The notes under the pieces are model-generated. The model searched no databases. It was not told the origin of the DNA and worked only from the letters and a program-made list of their open reading frames with translations. Made by a program: the position numbers and the translations under genes. From positions 62,001 to 126,000 of the forward strand of contig ONIM01000019.1 of the NCBI GenBank assembly GCA_900317885.1: a stretch of DNA of 64,000 nucleotides, in the 5' to 3' direction. Below are positions 27,312-35,750 of this stretch, one piece after another (the stretch's first letter is position 1; each line of letters begins with the position of its first letter). The stretch comes from an uncultured Bacteroidales bacterium. Lineage in GTDB: Bacteria; Bacteroidota; Bacteroidia; Bacteroidales; Paludibacteraceae.

Positions 27312-29648
27312 ATGAAAAAACTGCTTCTTATTGACGCCTACGCGATGATTTTCCGCGCGTACTATGCGTTTATCCGCGCCCCGCGCATGAATAGTAAGGG
27401 CGAGAATACCTCCGCTATCTTCGGGTTCTGTATCACGCTCGATGACCTCATCAAGAAGATCAATCCTACCCATTTAGGCGTGGCTTTTGACCCTGCCGGA
27501 GGTACCTTCCGCCATGAGGCGTATGAGCAATACAAAGCCCAACGGCCCGAGACGCCCGAGGATATCCGCAAGGCGGTTCCTGTCATCAAGCAGCTTCTTG
27601 AGGCAATGAATATACCCATTCTCGAAGTCCCCGGCTTCGAGGCGGATGACGTCATCGGCACGCTTTCCCGTAAGGGCGAAGAAGCCGGCTACGAAGTCTA
27701 TATGGCAACGCCCGATAAGGATTACGGTCAACTTGTCTCCGGCCATGTATTCATGTATCGTCCCCGCCATACGGGCGGTTTCGAACTCATGGGTCCCAAG
27801 GAGGTATGCGACAAATACGGTCTGCAGTACAAAGAGCAGGTCATCGATCTCTTAGGCCTTATGGGCGATGCCAGCGATAATATACCCGGCTGCAAAGGCG
27901 TCGGCGAGAAGACGGCGGTGGCGTTGCTCCAGCAGTTCGGCTCTATCGAAAACATGCTTGCCCATACGGACGAGATCAAAGGTGCCTTGCGTACCAAGGT
28001 GGAGTCTCAGGTTGAAGAAATCAAGTTTTCCAAGTTCCTGGCTACCATCCGCACGGATGTGCCTATCGCTCTGGACGAAGCGCTCCTGGCAAAAAAAGAA
28101 CCCAACATCGATGCCCTCACCAAACTCTATCAGGATTTAGAATTCAATACCCTGCTCCGCAAACTCTCTCCTGCTGCTTCTCCCCTGAATCCGCCAAACT
28201 TGGCGGATAAACCCGCTCCCAAGAAAGCCAAACCAGCTGACCAAAATCAGCTCGATCTCTTTGCTACTGCCGAAGATGAACAATCTCCCTCCCTTGAGGG
28301 GAGGGAAGGGGTGGGGGTATTCGACACCATCGAAAACCGCCTCTGCCAATACCTCCTCAACCCCGAAGTGGCGTTCAATCCTAATAAAGAACCCGATTGG
28401 GATGCCCTCAAAGCCGATGCCGACCTCTGGAACCTCTATAACGAAGTCGAACTGCCTTTAGTGCCCGTCCTTAGGGAAATGGAGGCTGCCGGTGTGAGGA
28501 TTGATGTGCCCAAACTAAAACAGGCGGAAACGGCCCTGACAGAAGAGCTTAACGCGCTCGAACAACGTATCTACACCCTCGCGGGAGAACCTTTTAATAT
28601 CAACAGCCCCCGACAGGTAGGCGAACTGCTCTTCGATAAACTCCAACTCGACTCCAAAGCAAAAAAATCCAAAAACGGTCAGTACTCCACTTCCGAAGAA
28701 GTACTGGTTGCATTGAAGGAAAAGCACGAGATTGTCGGACTAATCCTAGACTATCGTGAGCTCAAAAAGCTGATCTCGACGTATATATCCACTCTGCCGG
28801 GTTACATCGCTGCGGACGGAAAAATCCACACGACCTATAACCAAACGGTCACAGCTACAGGCCGTCTCTCTTCTTCGAACCCGAATCTCCAGAACCTGCC
28901 GATTCGTTCCGAGCGCGGGCGGTTTATCCGCGAAGCGGTCATTCCCGATGAAGGGTGTCTCTTCCTTTCTGCCGACTACAGCCAGATTGAGCTGCGGCTC
29001 ATGGCGCATTTCAGCCAGGACGAGCACATGTTGGCTGCCTTCCGTTCCGGTCAGGATATCCACGCGGCAACGGCAGCGAAGATTTACGGCCTGCAGATTG
29101 ACCAAGTGACCAAAGACCAGCGCCGCAAAGCCAAAACCGCGAACTTCGGAATCATCTATGGTATCTCGGCTTTCGGCTTGGCCCAGCAACTCGATTGCAG
29201 CCGCTCCGAGGCAAAACAACTCATCGACGACTATTTTGCTGCTTTCCCGCAGGTAATCCGGTATATTGAGTCCCAGAAAGAACTCGCGCGCCAAAAAGGT
29301 TACGCAGAGACGCTCTTCGGTCGCAAACGCTACTTGCCGGATATCCATTCCCACAATGCTACCGTTCGCTCCTTCGCAGAACGCAACGCCGTGAACGCTC
29401 CGATTCAGGGAACCGCCGCAGATATTATCAAGATGGCGATGGTCTCTATCCACCGCCGCTTAAAGGAGGAAAATCTCCAAACTCAGATGATCATGCAGGT
29501 CCACGACGAACTCAACTTCAACGTCCCTGTCTCCGAAGTGAATCGTGTGCGTGAGATCGTCGTCTCGGAGATGCAGAATGCCGTTCATCTGTCCATTCCT
29601 CTGATTGCGGAATGTGGAGTAGGGGAAAATTGGTTGGTGGCACATTAA
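27312..29648 (+). CDS. polA: DNA polymerase I with a strongly reduced 3'-5' exonuclease domain
   Basis: Residues 1-290 form the 5' nuclease domain (LLLIDAYAMIFRAYYAF, GFEADDVIGTL, GDASDNIPGCKGVGEKTA). The polymerase domain runs from about 400 to 778 with TGRLSSSNPNLQNLP, FLSADYSQIELRLMAHFS (catalytic Asp), KTANFGIIYGISAFGLAQQL and MQVHDELNFNV. Between them only about 100 residues remain, including a linker, instead of the usual 3'-5' exonuclease fold of nearly 200. No DxE exonuclease motif is visible, and YLLNPE is the main recognisable remnant. The total of 778 residues is well below the usual 900 or more. A G-rich palindrome (28284-28318) read in frame as SPSLEGREGVG sits at the point where the missing domain would begin. 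Confidence 0.9.
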   Translation: MKKLLLIDAYAMIFRAYYAFIRAPRMNSKGENTSAIFGFCITLDDLIKKINPTHLGVAFDPAGGTFRHEAYEQYKAQRPETPEDIRKAVPVIKQLLEAMNIPILEVPGFEADDVIGTLSRKGEEAGYEVYMATPDKDYGQLVSGHVFMYRPRHTGGFELMGPKEVCDKYGLQYKEQVIDLLGLMGDASDNIPGCKGVGEKTAVALLQQFGSIENMLAHTDEIKGALRTKVESQVEEIKFSKFLATIRTDVPIALDEALLAKKEPNIDALTKLYQDLEFNTLLRKLSPAASPLNPPNLADKPAPKKAKPADQNQLDLFATAEDEQSPSLEGREGVGVFDTIENRLCQYLLNPEVAFNPNKEPDWDALKADADLWNLYNEVELPLVPVLREMEAAGVRIDVPKLKQAETALTEELNALEQRIYTLAGEPFNINSPRQVGELLFDKLQLDSKAKKSKNGQYSTSEEVLVALKEKHEIVGLILDYRELKKLISTYISTLPGYIAADGKIHTTYNQTVTATGRLSSSNPNLQNLPIRSERGRFIREAVIPDEGCLFLSADYSQIELRLMAHFSQDEHMLAAFRSGQDIHAATAAKIYGLQIDQVTKDQRRKAKTANFGIIYGISAFGLAQQLDCSRSEAKQLIDDYFAAFPQVIRYIESQKELARQKGYAETLFGRKRYLPDIHSHNATVRSFAERNAVNAPIQGTAADIIKMAMVSIHRRLKEENLQTQMIMQVHDELNFNVPVSEVNRVREIVVSEMQNAVHLSIPLIAECGVGENWLVAH
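28284..28318 (+). repeat. G-rich palindromic element inside polA
   Basis: CTCCCTCCCTT then AGGGGAGGG and GGGGTGGGGG, the same element type as at 11823-11857. It is read in frame at the boundary between the 5' nuclease domain and the residual exonuclease region. Confidence 0.6.
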
Positions 29649-29659
29649 ATAACAGTCCT

Positions 29660-30406
29660 ATGCGATTCCTGTCTGTCTTTTTGCTCATCCGCGTCCTTTG
29701 CATCGGAAACTCCTTTTCCTGGGACGCCGTAGAACAAGAGTTAGTGCCGCTATGTGATGCTAAAGGCATCGAAGTGGAGATCCACAATCTCTATTATGGT
29801 GGTTGTTCCCTGGCGCAGCACGCAGATTTTCTGATGCGTGACACCGCTGCCTATTCCCATCGCGTTTGTTCTAACGCCTACCCGCGTATTATCAAAGACA
29901 CTATCACCCTCCGCCAAGCGCTCCGGGATGGCAAATACGATTACATCTCCCTTCAGCAGGCGAGCCATGACTCCGGCATTCGTGCTTCCTACGAGCCCTG
30001 GCTGTCACTCCTTATCGACACCGTCCGAGCTTATCAGCCCGAGGCGCAAATATGCTGGATGCAGACATGGGCTTACAGCCGCGATGCCAAGCATCCGGCT
30101 TATCCGCGTTACCATAATGACCAACAGGAGATGTGGGATAGTATTCAGGCTTGCACGCCTAACAACCTTCTCCTTATTCCTTGCGGCACCGCCATTCAGC
30201 TGGCGCGGCAAACGAAACTCGGTGACACTCTCTGCCGCGACGGCTATCACCTGAATTACACCTATGGCAGATATACGGCTGCATGCGTGTGGTACGAGAT
30301 ACTGACGGGGAAAGATGTACGGCGTAACCGCTATAAGAATCCTCAAATGACCTGCCGTCAGGCAAGAATAACAAAAGAAGCCGCTCATAAAGCGACTTCT
30401 TTGTGA
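29660..30406 (+). CDS. DUF4886 SGNH-like hydrolase-family protein
   Basis: The 248-residue protein carries VLCIGNSFSWDAVE near the N-terminus, the DUF4886 form of the GDS/GNSF nucleophile block. It also has ISLQQASHDSG near residue 95 and the catalytic-type DGYHLNYTYGRYTAACVWYE near residue 195. MRFLSVFLLI is a short hydrophobic start that may be a weak signal peptide. ATG 29660 was chosen since upstream in-frame codons overlap polA. The stop codon TGA (30404-30406) overlaps the 3' end of tRNA-Arg on the opposite strand. The substrate is unknown; esterase activity is inferred from the fold. Confidence 0.78.
   Translation: MRFLSVFLLIRVLCIGNSFSWDAVEQELVPLCDAKGIEVEIHNLYYGGCSLAQHADFLMRDTAAYSHRVCSNAYPRIIKDTITLRQALRDGKYDYISLQQASHDSGIRASYEPWLSLLIDTVRAYQPEAQICWMQTWAYSRDAKHPAYPRYHNDQQEMWDSIQACTPNNLLLIPCGTAIQLARQTKLGDTLCRDGYHLNYTYGRYTAACVWYEILTGKDVRRNRYKNPQMTCRQARITKEAAHKATSL
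30374..30402. terminator. Bidirectional terminator between the DUF4886 gene and tRNA-Arg
   Basis: AAAGAAG, CGCT, loop CATAA, AGCG, CTTCTTT form an 11-bp stem with one mismatch, with A and T runs on both sides. It lies inside the last codons of the plus-strand gene and just past the 3' end of the minus-strand tRNA. Confidence 0.65.
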
Positions 30407-30477
30407 TCCATGCAGGATTCAAACCTGCAACCCCCACATCCGTAGTGTGGTACTCTATTCAGTTGAGCTAATGGACC
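30404..30477 (-). tRNA. tRNA-Arg (anticodon ACG)
   Basis: The 74-nt minus-strand gene folds as a standard cloverleaf. The acceptor GGTCCAT pairs with ATGGATC, the D-arm is GCTC/GAGT, the anticodon arm CCACA-CTACGGA-TGTGG gives ACG, and the T-arm GCAGG pairs with CCTGC. The discriminator is A; CCA is not encoded. It is the second gene after the promoter at 30633-30663. Confidence 0.88.
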
Positions 30478-30496
30478 CCTTTCTCTTGAAAAGAAG

Positions 30497-30512
30497 AGAG
30501 GCTTGCGCCTCT
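30497..30512. other. Hairpin between tRNA-Asp and tRNA-Arg
   Basis: AGAGGC-TTGC-GCCTCT is a perfect 6-bp stem in the spacer between the two minus-strand tRNAs, followed on that strand by a pyrimidine-rich stretch. It could be a processing hairpin or a weak terminator. Confidence 0.4.
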
Positions 30513-30515
30513 TTG

Positions 30516-30606
30516 CGGTGCGGACGAGACTCGAACTCGCGAGAGACTCGAACTCGCGACCTACGGCGTGACAGGCCGGTATTCTAACCAACTGAACTAC
30601 CGCACC
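30516..30606 (-). tRNA. Aberrant tRNA-Asp (GTC) with a duplicated T-arm
   Basis: The acceptor GGTGCGG/CCGCACC, D-arm and anticodon loop CTGTCAC (GTC, Asp) are those of tRNA-Asp, but the gene is 91 nt instead of 74. The excess is a perfect 17-bp tandem duplication (GAGACTCGAACTCGCGA at 30526-30542 and 30543-30559 on the plus strand), which repeats the T-stem and T-loop. The last copy can still form a normal T-arm; the first would become a long variable arm. The anticodon stem also shows a C27-U43 mismatch. It may be non-functional, a rare long-variable-arm form, or a collapsed/expanded assembly error. Confidence 0.8.
30526..30559. repeat. Perfect 17-bp tandem duplication in tRNA-Asp
   Basis: Two adjoining identical 17-bp units with no mismatch; they contain the whole T-loop TTCGAGT on the minus strand. 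Confidence 0.95.
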
Positions 30607-30632
30607 AGTAGTCTTCTTTTCAAAAGCGGGTG

Positions 30633-30663
30633 CAAAGGTACTGCTTTTTTTTGATATGACCAA
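30633..30663 (-). promoter_or_regulatory. Promoter of the tRNA-Asp/tRNA-Arg operon
   Basis: On the minus strand TTG at 30663-30661 and TACCTTTG at 30640-30633, 20 nt apart. The surrounding 60 bp, from the AAATTTTTTT tract to GCACCCGCTTTTGAAAAG, is almost identical to the tRNA-Lys promoter. Confidence 0.82.
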
Positions 30664-30716
30664 ATTTTTTTGCACTTTTTTTCAAAAAAAATGCATTTTC
30701 TGCTTTTTTGCCAAGA

Positions 30717-31904
30717 TTATTGTGCCAAAACAGCCTCCGTTTGCTCTTTTTCCTTGCGAATGCCGGCAAAATAGGTGATCACGCAAGTCGCCAAGAAATA
30801 CCCTCCGGAGAGAATCCACAGAGAGATATATTCGTTGCGAGTGGACCACAATGTGGCACCCATGGAGTTGATATGGATAAATCCGTGTGCACCCCATGTA
30901 TAAGGAATGAAATACGACAGATACCGCCATGCTGCCGGCATCATCTCTTTAGGCCAGGAGATACCCGCCATAAACAGGAAGATCAACGAGGTGGAGATCA
31001 GCAGGACAAGTCCCGACTCCCTGTTCCTGATAAAGACGCTGACGGTCATGGAGAAGAAGATGCATGCCAAGATATACGGCACGATAAACCGCAGTATATC
31101 TCCGATGTCGCCGATATGAGGGATGTCAAAGAGGCGTGGCAGTAGTCCTAACAAGATAGCCGCCAGCGCGTAGTAAATGGTAAAATATGCGGCTGCACGT
31201 CCGAGGATAAGTCGCAGTACACCTGCAACACGTCCTTTGCCTAACACGCGATAGAGCACTTTGTCGTCGTCCCGTGCCGTTCCGGCTAACATACAGATAC
31301 CGAAAAGCAGGGTCTGGTGCAGAATCAGCACGAGTACCGCAGGAATAAGGAAAGAGCCGTATCCTCCGGTGGGGTTATAAAGCGCGGTCTCGGTATATGG
31401 CGCATCTTGTACTAACGCCCAGGAGAACTCACGGCCGTAACCCATACTCTCGTAACGGTCAATCTGGATATTCCGCATTGACTCCAGCATCACCTGGTTG
31501 CAACTGAGATAGATCGCCTTCATGTACAGGAAGGACGACATGTCGCAGTACAGCGATATATGCGCTTGCCCGAGCGGGTCTGCCAGTTGCGACGCAAAAT
31601 CCCGCGGGAAATAGACAATCCCGTGCACTTTCTGCTCACGCAGCAACTGTTCCGCTTCGGCGATGGAGTTGCAGGTATGGGTAAGACGGATGTCCGGAGA
31701 AGCGTTCCAGTGATGCAGGAAAGTGCGGCTCTCCGCCGACTGACTCAGGTCCACAACCGCTACCGGCACATCGGTAATCTGTTCGTTCCAGTAGATGGCC
31801 TTGTACAGAAGCGGGTACACTAAGGTAGCGACGATGAAAATTACTACCACGCCCGGGTCTGTAAAGATACGCTTCAGCTCATGTGGAAAAACGAAGGTGG
31901 ACAT
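30717..31904 (-). CDS. ABC-2 type permease (efflux system)
   Basis: The 395-residue inner-membrane protein has an N-terminal helix near residues 18-38, a periplasmic domain of about 140 residues (VPVAVVDLSQSAESRTF, HGIVYFPRDFA) and five to six C-terminal helices with FMAGISWPKEMMPAAWRYLSYFIPYTW, the DrrB/YhhJ-like ABC-2 ending. It is the last gene of the tolC-hlyD-permease-permease unit and follows the upstream permease by 2 nt. No ATP-binding subunit is encoded in the unit. Confidence 0.85.
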   Translation of the reverse strand: MSTFVFPHELKRIFTDPGVVVIFIVATLVYPLLYKAIYWNEQITDVPVAVVDLSQSAESRTFLHHWNASPDIRLTHTCNSIAEAEQLLREQKVHGIVYFPRDFASQLADPLGQAHISLYCDMSSFLYMKAIYLSCNQVMLESMRNIQIDRYESMGYGREFSWALVQDAPYTETALYNPTGGYGSFLIPAVLVLILHQTLLFGICMLAGTARDDDKVLYRVLGKGRVAGVLRLILGRAAAYFTIYYALAAILLGLLPRLFDIPHIGDIGDILRFIVPYILACIFFSMTVSVFIRNRESGLVLLISTSLIFLFMAGISWPKEMMPAAWRYLSYFIPYTWGAHGFIHINSMGATLWSTRNEYISLWILSGGYFLATCVITYFAGIRKEKEQTEAVLAQ

Positions 31905-31906
31905 AT

Positions 31907-33082
31907 TTATTTCAATGGATAATTCTGATAAATCAACGCATTATGGAGTCTCGGCGTGACGAGGAAAGCAGCGACCATGAATCCCGTCAGAGCCAGTGCG
32001 TTAGGCAGGCTGTTGATCGCCGGAGCACCCATCAGCGCTTCATTCACATAAATCAGGTAATAATGCCGTAGCGGCTCTAAGTAACTCAATGCTTTTACTG
32101 GCGCCAGCATGCTCATCTGCGGGTACGTGAAACCCGAGAGCGAGAAGCCTAACATCGCGTATAAAGCGCCTATTGAAAGGGCATCACGGAGCGTTGGCAG
32201 CAAGCTGATCATCAATACGCCAAGGGCTTCCATGGAGAACGAGAAGAGCAGCAGACCGAACATCAGACGGGCCGGGTTGCCGTATATCGGAAAGCCCGCG
32301 AAGCGGTAGAGAATGATATAACATCCTATACCCAAGACGCCGTAGATCACGCTATATGGCGTGAGTTTGCCCAAGAGGGCTACGGCGAAATTGTCTCCTG
32401 CGGTATGCAGCCACGCGTGCGAGGTCTTCATCTTCAGCTCAAAACCGATGGCGAAGATCGTCACCATCATGCATATCAATCCCAATATTCCCGGCAGAAT
32501 GGTACTGACCAGATAGACGGAGTAGTTTCCCCAGGGGTTGGCAATCATGTGTCCTTCGATGGTCAGCGGCTGGATGCGATGCATGATCACGTCGTCCGGC
32601 AGACCTTTTTTTCTCAGTACCTCCCGTTGGAAGGCGCCCGAAGTCAGGTTGACCATCGTCAGCATCTGCTTGTAAGCCGTGTTGCCACCGACGGTATAGG
32701 CATTCGTGATGTAGAAGTCCAGCTGCGGGCGTTTGAAGGCCACTAAGTCCCGGTAGAAGCCTTCGCGGATGACGAAGATGCCGTAGATCTTACCTTGCTG
32801 CATCGCCTCTCGCGCCTCCGGATAGGAGTTCGTGACGAGTTGGATATCGATGGACGGAGTAGCCTGCATCTCATGGATCAACCGCCGCGAGATGGAGCTC
32901 TGGTCTTTATCCACTACCGCTACCGGCATGTTCTCCGCTGACCCGCTGCGCATCAGGGTCAGGAAGAAAAAGGTCGAAAGAACCATCACGCCCACGGACG
33001 CGAACATATATAAAGGGCGCGCGAACATCTGTTTCAGTTCGCGTTTTATTACCGCCCAAATATTTCGGAAAATCTCTTTCAC
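31907..33082 (-). CDS. ABC-2 type permease (efflux system), paralogue of the neighbour
   Basis: The 391-residue protein has the same layout as the downstream permease: an N-terminal helix, a periplasmic domain (MPVAVVDKDQSSISRRLIHEM, GIFVIREGFYRDL) and C-terminal helices with MLGFSLSGFTYPQMSMLAPVKALSYLEPLRHYYLIYV. The two probably form a heterodimeric channel. The start overlaps the HlyD gene stop by 4 nt. Confidence 0.85.
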   Translation of the reverse strand: MKEIFRNIWAVIKRELKQMFARPLYMFASVGVMVLSTFFFLTLMRSGSAENMPVAVVDKDQSSISRRLIHEMQATPSIDIQLVTNSYPEAREAMQQGKIYGIFVIREGFYRDLVAFKRPQLDFYITNAYTVGGNTAYKQMLTMVNLTSGAFQREVLRKKGLPDDVIMHRIQPLTIEGHMIANPWGNYSVYLVSTILPGILGLICMMVTIFAIGFELKMKTSHAWLHTAGDNFAVALLGKLTPYSVIYGVLGIGCYIILYRFAGFPIYGNPARLMFGLLLFSFSMEALGVLMISLLPTLRDALSIGALYAMLGFSLSGFTYPQMSMLAPVKALSYLEPLRHYYLIYVNEALMGAPAINSLPNALALTGFMVAAFLVTPRLHNALIYQNYPLK

Positions 33083-34065
33083 TCTACAACCAACGCAGTC
33101 ATTCCCGGTCTCAAGCCCGGTATGTCAGCCATCGGGCGACATTTGACGTCAAAGGTACGTACGTCGTATCCGCCGTTTTGTTGGGTGGAGCGCCAAGTAG
33201 CATAGGTGCCCATGGCTTTCAGATGGGTTACTACAACCGGATATTTATCGTCTCCTAAAGCCGGAATCTTTACCGTAACGGTGCTGCCCATGGAGAATTT
33301 GCTCAGCATATCTTCGCGCACGGAAAAGGTGAACCACACGTCCGTCAGATCCACGATGGACATCACCGGACTGCCTTGACCGACCAGCTCTCCGACTTTC
33401 GGAAATTTCTCACTCACTTCTCCGTCGCACGGGGAGAGGAGGTATCGTTCGGCTTCGGCTGCAGCCACTTCTTTGAGGATGCCATCCACGCGTGCCACTT
33501 GTGCTTCCGCAGCGGCTTTATCCTCCTTGCGAGCTCCTGCAAGGGCCATGTCATACTGGCTCTTAGCGGCGCGAACGGTTGCGACGGAGGCCTTGTATTG
33601 CGCCTCTACTTCATCGCGTTTCTGCGCGCTGACGACACCTTTGTCAAACAGCCTTTGCACGCGTTCATAACTCTTGCGGTAGATCTCTTCACCGGCTTTG
33701 GCTTTCTGGTACAGCTCATAAGCACCGGCGATCTGCTCCCGTTGTGCGCCGTTGTGGGCTTTCTCGTTCACCGCCTCTGCCATATCGCGGGCAGCTAACG
33801 CCTGTGCTTTCTTCGCTTCTACCTCCGGCGAGTAAATGATGACCAAGGTATCACCTTTCTTCACCTGCTCCCCCTCGTCAAAGAGATACATCTCCACACG
33901 TCCGGGCACTTTTCCGGAAACACGGTACTCGGCGGCTTCTGCCTCGCCTTGAATCAGCGTCTTCTCCGGGCGCAGGGCTAAGAGTCCCACTAATGCCACA
34001 ATTACGACGACTGCTAATAGGGCAATCAGTCCTAATAACAGACTTCCTTCTTTCTCTTTTTTCAT
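33079..34065 (-). CDS. HlyD-family membrane-fusion (periplasmic adaptor) protein
   Basis: The 328-residue protein has one N-terminal transmembrane helix (LLLGLIALLAVVVIVALVGLLAL), a lipoyl-like half (SGKVPGRVEMYLFDEGEQVKKGDTLVII), a coiled-coil hairpin of about 110 residues rich in Ala, Glu and Lys, the second lipoyl half (LLSPCDGEVSEKFPKVGELV) and a beta-barrel domain ending GLRPGMTALVVE. It links the inner-membrane permeases to the TolC channel encoded just upstream. Confidence 0.9.
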   Translation of the reverse strand: MKKEKEGSLLLGLIALLAVVVIVALVGLLALRPEKTLIQGEAEAAEYRVSGKVPGRVEMYLFDEGEQVKKGDTLVIIYSPEVEAKKAQALAARDMAEAVNEKAHNGAQREQIAGAYELYQKAKAGEEIYRKSYERVQRLFDKGVVSAQKRDEVEAQYKASVATVRAAKSQYDMALAGARKEDKAAAEAQVARVDGILKEVAAAEAERYLLSPCDGEVSEKFPKVGELVGQGSPVMSIVDLTDVWFTFSVREDMLSKFSMGSTVTVKIPALGDDKYPVVVTHLKAMGTYATWRSTQQNGGYDVRTFDVKCRPMADIPGLRPGMTALVVE

Positions 34066-34087
34066 ATCAACACATTAAACATTTTTG

Positions 34088-35530
34088 TCATTTCAGACTG
34101 CCGAAGTATTTGCGGAGTTGTGTCTCCGTCGTTTTGGCTTCCGCTTGCGCGTCGATCAGATCTGTTGCTGCGGCTAACCAAGCGGTTTGCGCCTGCATCA
34201 GTTCGCTGGAGGTGATCATCCCGGCGTCGTAAGACTCCTGCGCCATTCGCAGTACTTCGGCGGCATTGTTCTCTGTCAGTCGCGCCAAAGCGATTTTCTG
34301 TTGCGCCTCCATCATCTTCTGGTTCGCCTGCGTGGTCTGCAAAGTCAGTAACTCACGCGTCTCTTCGGTCTTCAGCGCAACGGCTTTGGCTGCATGTTTG
34401 GCAGCTTTGTAACGCAGGATATCATCGGCATGAACGATCGGTACGTTCACCACTACGCCGGCGGAGAACCATCCTTTGCCTTTCCAGTCACTTTTGATAC
34501 CGTTCTCCGCATTCGGGTTGGAGTAGAGGTAGTTGGCTTGTGCCACGATATTGGGTTGCAATCCTGCTGCAGCGATCATTGCTGTCGATTTGGCGATTTT
34601 CTCCGCCTCTTGCATTAACTGCATCTCGCTGCGGTTGGAGACAGCGGCTTCGGTATTCGGAGCATCGGAGGGCAGGGACGTCTCTTCCAACTCATGTTCG
34701 TCTAACTTGAACCGCGTGGACAGCGGCAGTCCGCATACTTGCGCCAACGCCATGTTCGACAGCGTCAGACCGTTCTCCGCTTGCAGTTTCTTCACATCCG
34801 CTTCTCCGCGTTTGGTAGTCACTTTTAGCAGGTCGGATTGCGTGGCCAAGCCCTCTGCTACCGCCTCTTTGACGTCGCTCTCCAACTGACAAAGAAGCTT
34901 GTGATATTGATCTGCCAGCTCTTTCTTCTTACCCACCGTCACGACGCGCCAATAGGCCTCGTCGGCTTTGTAAATCGTCTCGTCGTGGTGCGCTTCGGAT
35001 TTCAGCATGGCGATGCGTTCGTTCGATTTGGCAATCTTGTACAGTTGGGTCAACCGGCCGCCGACGTAGATTGGTTGCGTCACACCCACTTGCGCCACCA
35101 ACACGTGCGTCAGATCGACCGTCGTAGCGTCGTACAGATACTTGTGAACATCGGAAATGACCTGTCCCGCAGCATCCGGCAGGATGCCCTCTGCGCCGCT
35201 TTTCCACGCAAATGAAGTAGTCCCGTCCGGCAGGATGGTGGACTGGCCAAAAGAGAACGCTAACTCATTTCCCACCAGGTGCATATTACTCGATGTCCAC
35301 ATATAGCCGCCGTTAGCACTTACGCGCGGAAACATAGCAGCCAACGCCGCCTGACGGTTGTATTTGGCTGCCTGTTGCAGTTCCTGCTGACTCCGCGAAG
35401 AGGCATTATAAGACAGTGCCTGCTGGCGGCAATCCTCCAGTCGGTAATAGACAGTGTCTTCGCACATCACCGGGGCACAAAAAATCAATGCCATACATAC
35501 CATCAAGGCACTTAAACCTATCCGTTTCAT
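34088..35530 (-). CDS. TolC-family outer-membrane efflux protein
   Basis: The 480-residue protein has a signal peptide (MKRIGLSALMVCMALIFCAPVMC) and two OEP repeats with long helices: YRLEDCRQQALSYN and VTQPIYVGGRLTQLYKIAKSN in the first half, NVPIVHADDILRYKAAKHAAKAV and AQESYDAGMITSSELMQAQTAW in the second. ATG 35530 gives the signal peptide directly; an in-frame ATG at 35557 would add nine residues. It is first in the operon read from the promoter at 35586-35616. Confidence 0.9.
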   Translation of the reverse strand: MKRIGLSALMVCMALIFCAPVMCEDTVYYRLEDCRQQALSYNASSRSQQELQQAAKYNRQAALAAMFPRVSANGGYMWTSSNMHLVGNELAFSFGQSTILPDGTTSFAWKSGAEGILPDAAGQVISDVHKYLYDATTVDLTHVLVAQVGVTQPIYVGGRLTQLYKIAKSNERIAMLKSEAHHDETIYKADEAYWRVVTVGKKKELADQYHKLLCQLESDVKEAVAEGLATQSDLLKVTTKRGEADVKKLQAENGLTLSNMALAQVCGLPLSTRFKLDEHELEETSLPSDAPNTEAAVSNRSEMQLMQEAEKIAKSTAMIAAAGLQPNIVAQANYLYSNPNAENGIKSDWKGKGWFSAGVVVNVPIVHADDILRYKAAKHAAKAVALKTEETRELLTLQTTQANQKMMEAQQKIALARLTENNAAEVLRMAQESYDAGMITSSELMQAQTAWLAAATDLIDAQAEAKTTETQLRKYFGSLK

Positions 35531-35585
35531 GATGTTTTGTATATTTAATAACGACATTTTTTGTTCTGTTTTTAGAAAAACATCA

Positions 35586-35616
35586 CAAAGGTACTGCTTT
35601 TTTTTTATACGCGCAA
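35586..35616 (-). promoter_or_regulatory. Promoter of the efflux operon
   Basis: On the minus strand TTG at 35616-35614 and TACCTTTG at 35593-35586, 20 nt apart. The rest of the region up to rpmB (35617-35750) is AT-rich; I see no promoter of this type for rpmB in it. Confidence 0.75.
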
Positions 35617-35750
35617 GAGCGAGCGCGCAATTTCCTTATTTTTTTTGTAGATTTCTTGCGAAAATGCAGAATTTTTTCTTTTTTGCGCGATTTTTCGTGT
35701 AAATATGCGAAGAATACCCGAATTGAAAATAATATAAAATATATACTACA

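Noticed and set aside
35617-35750. A promoter of the TTG/TAnnTTTG type for rpmB
   Set aside because: The best -7 candidate (TAAATATG at 35700) has a mismatch and no TTG at the 20-nt distance seen in all other promoters, so I did not list it.
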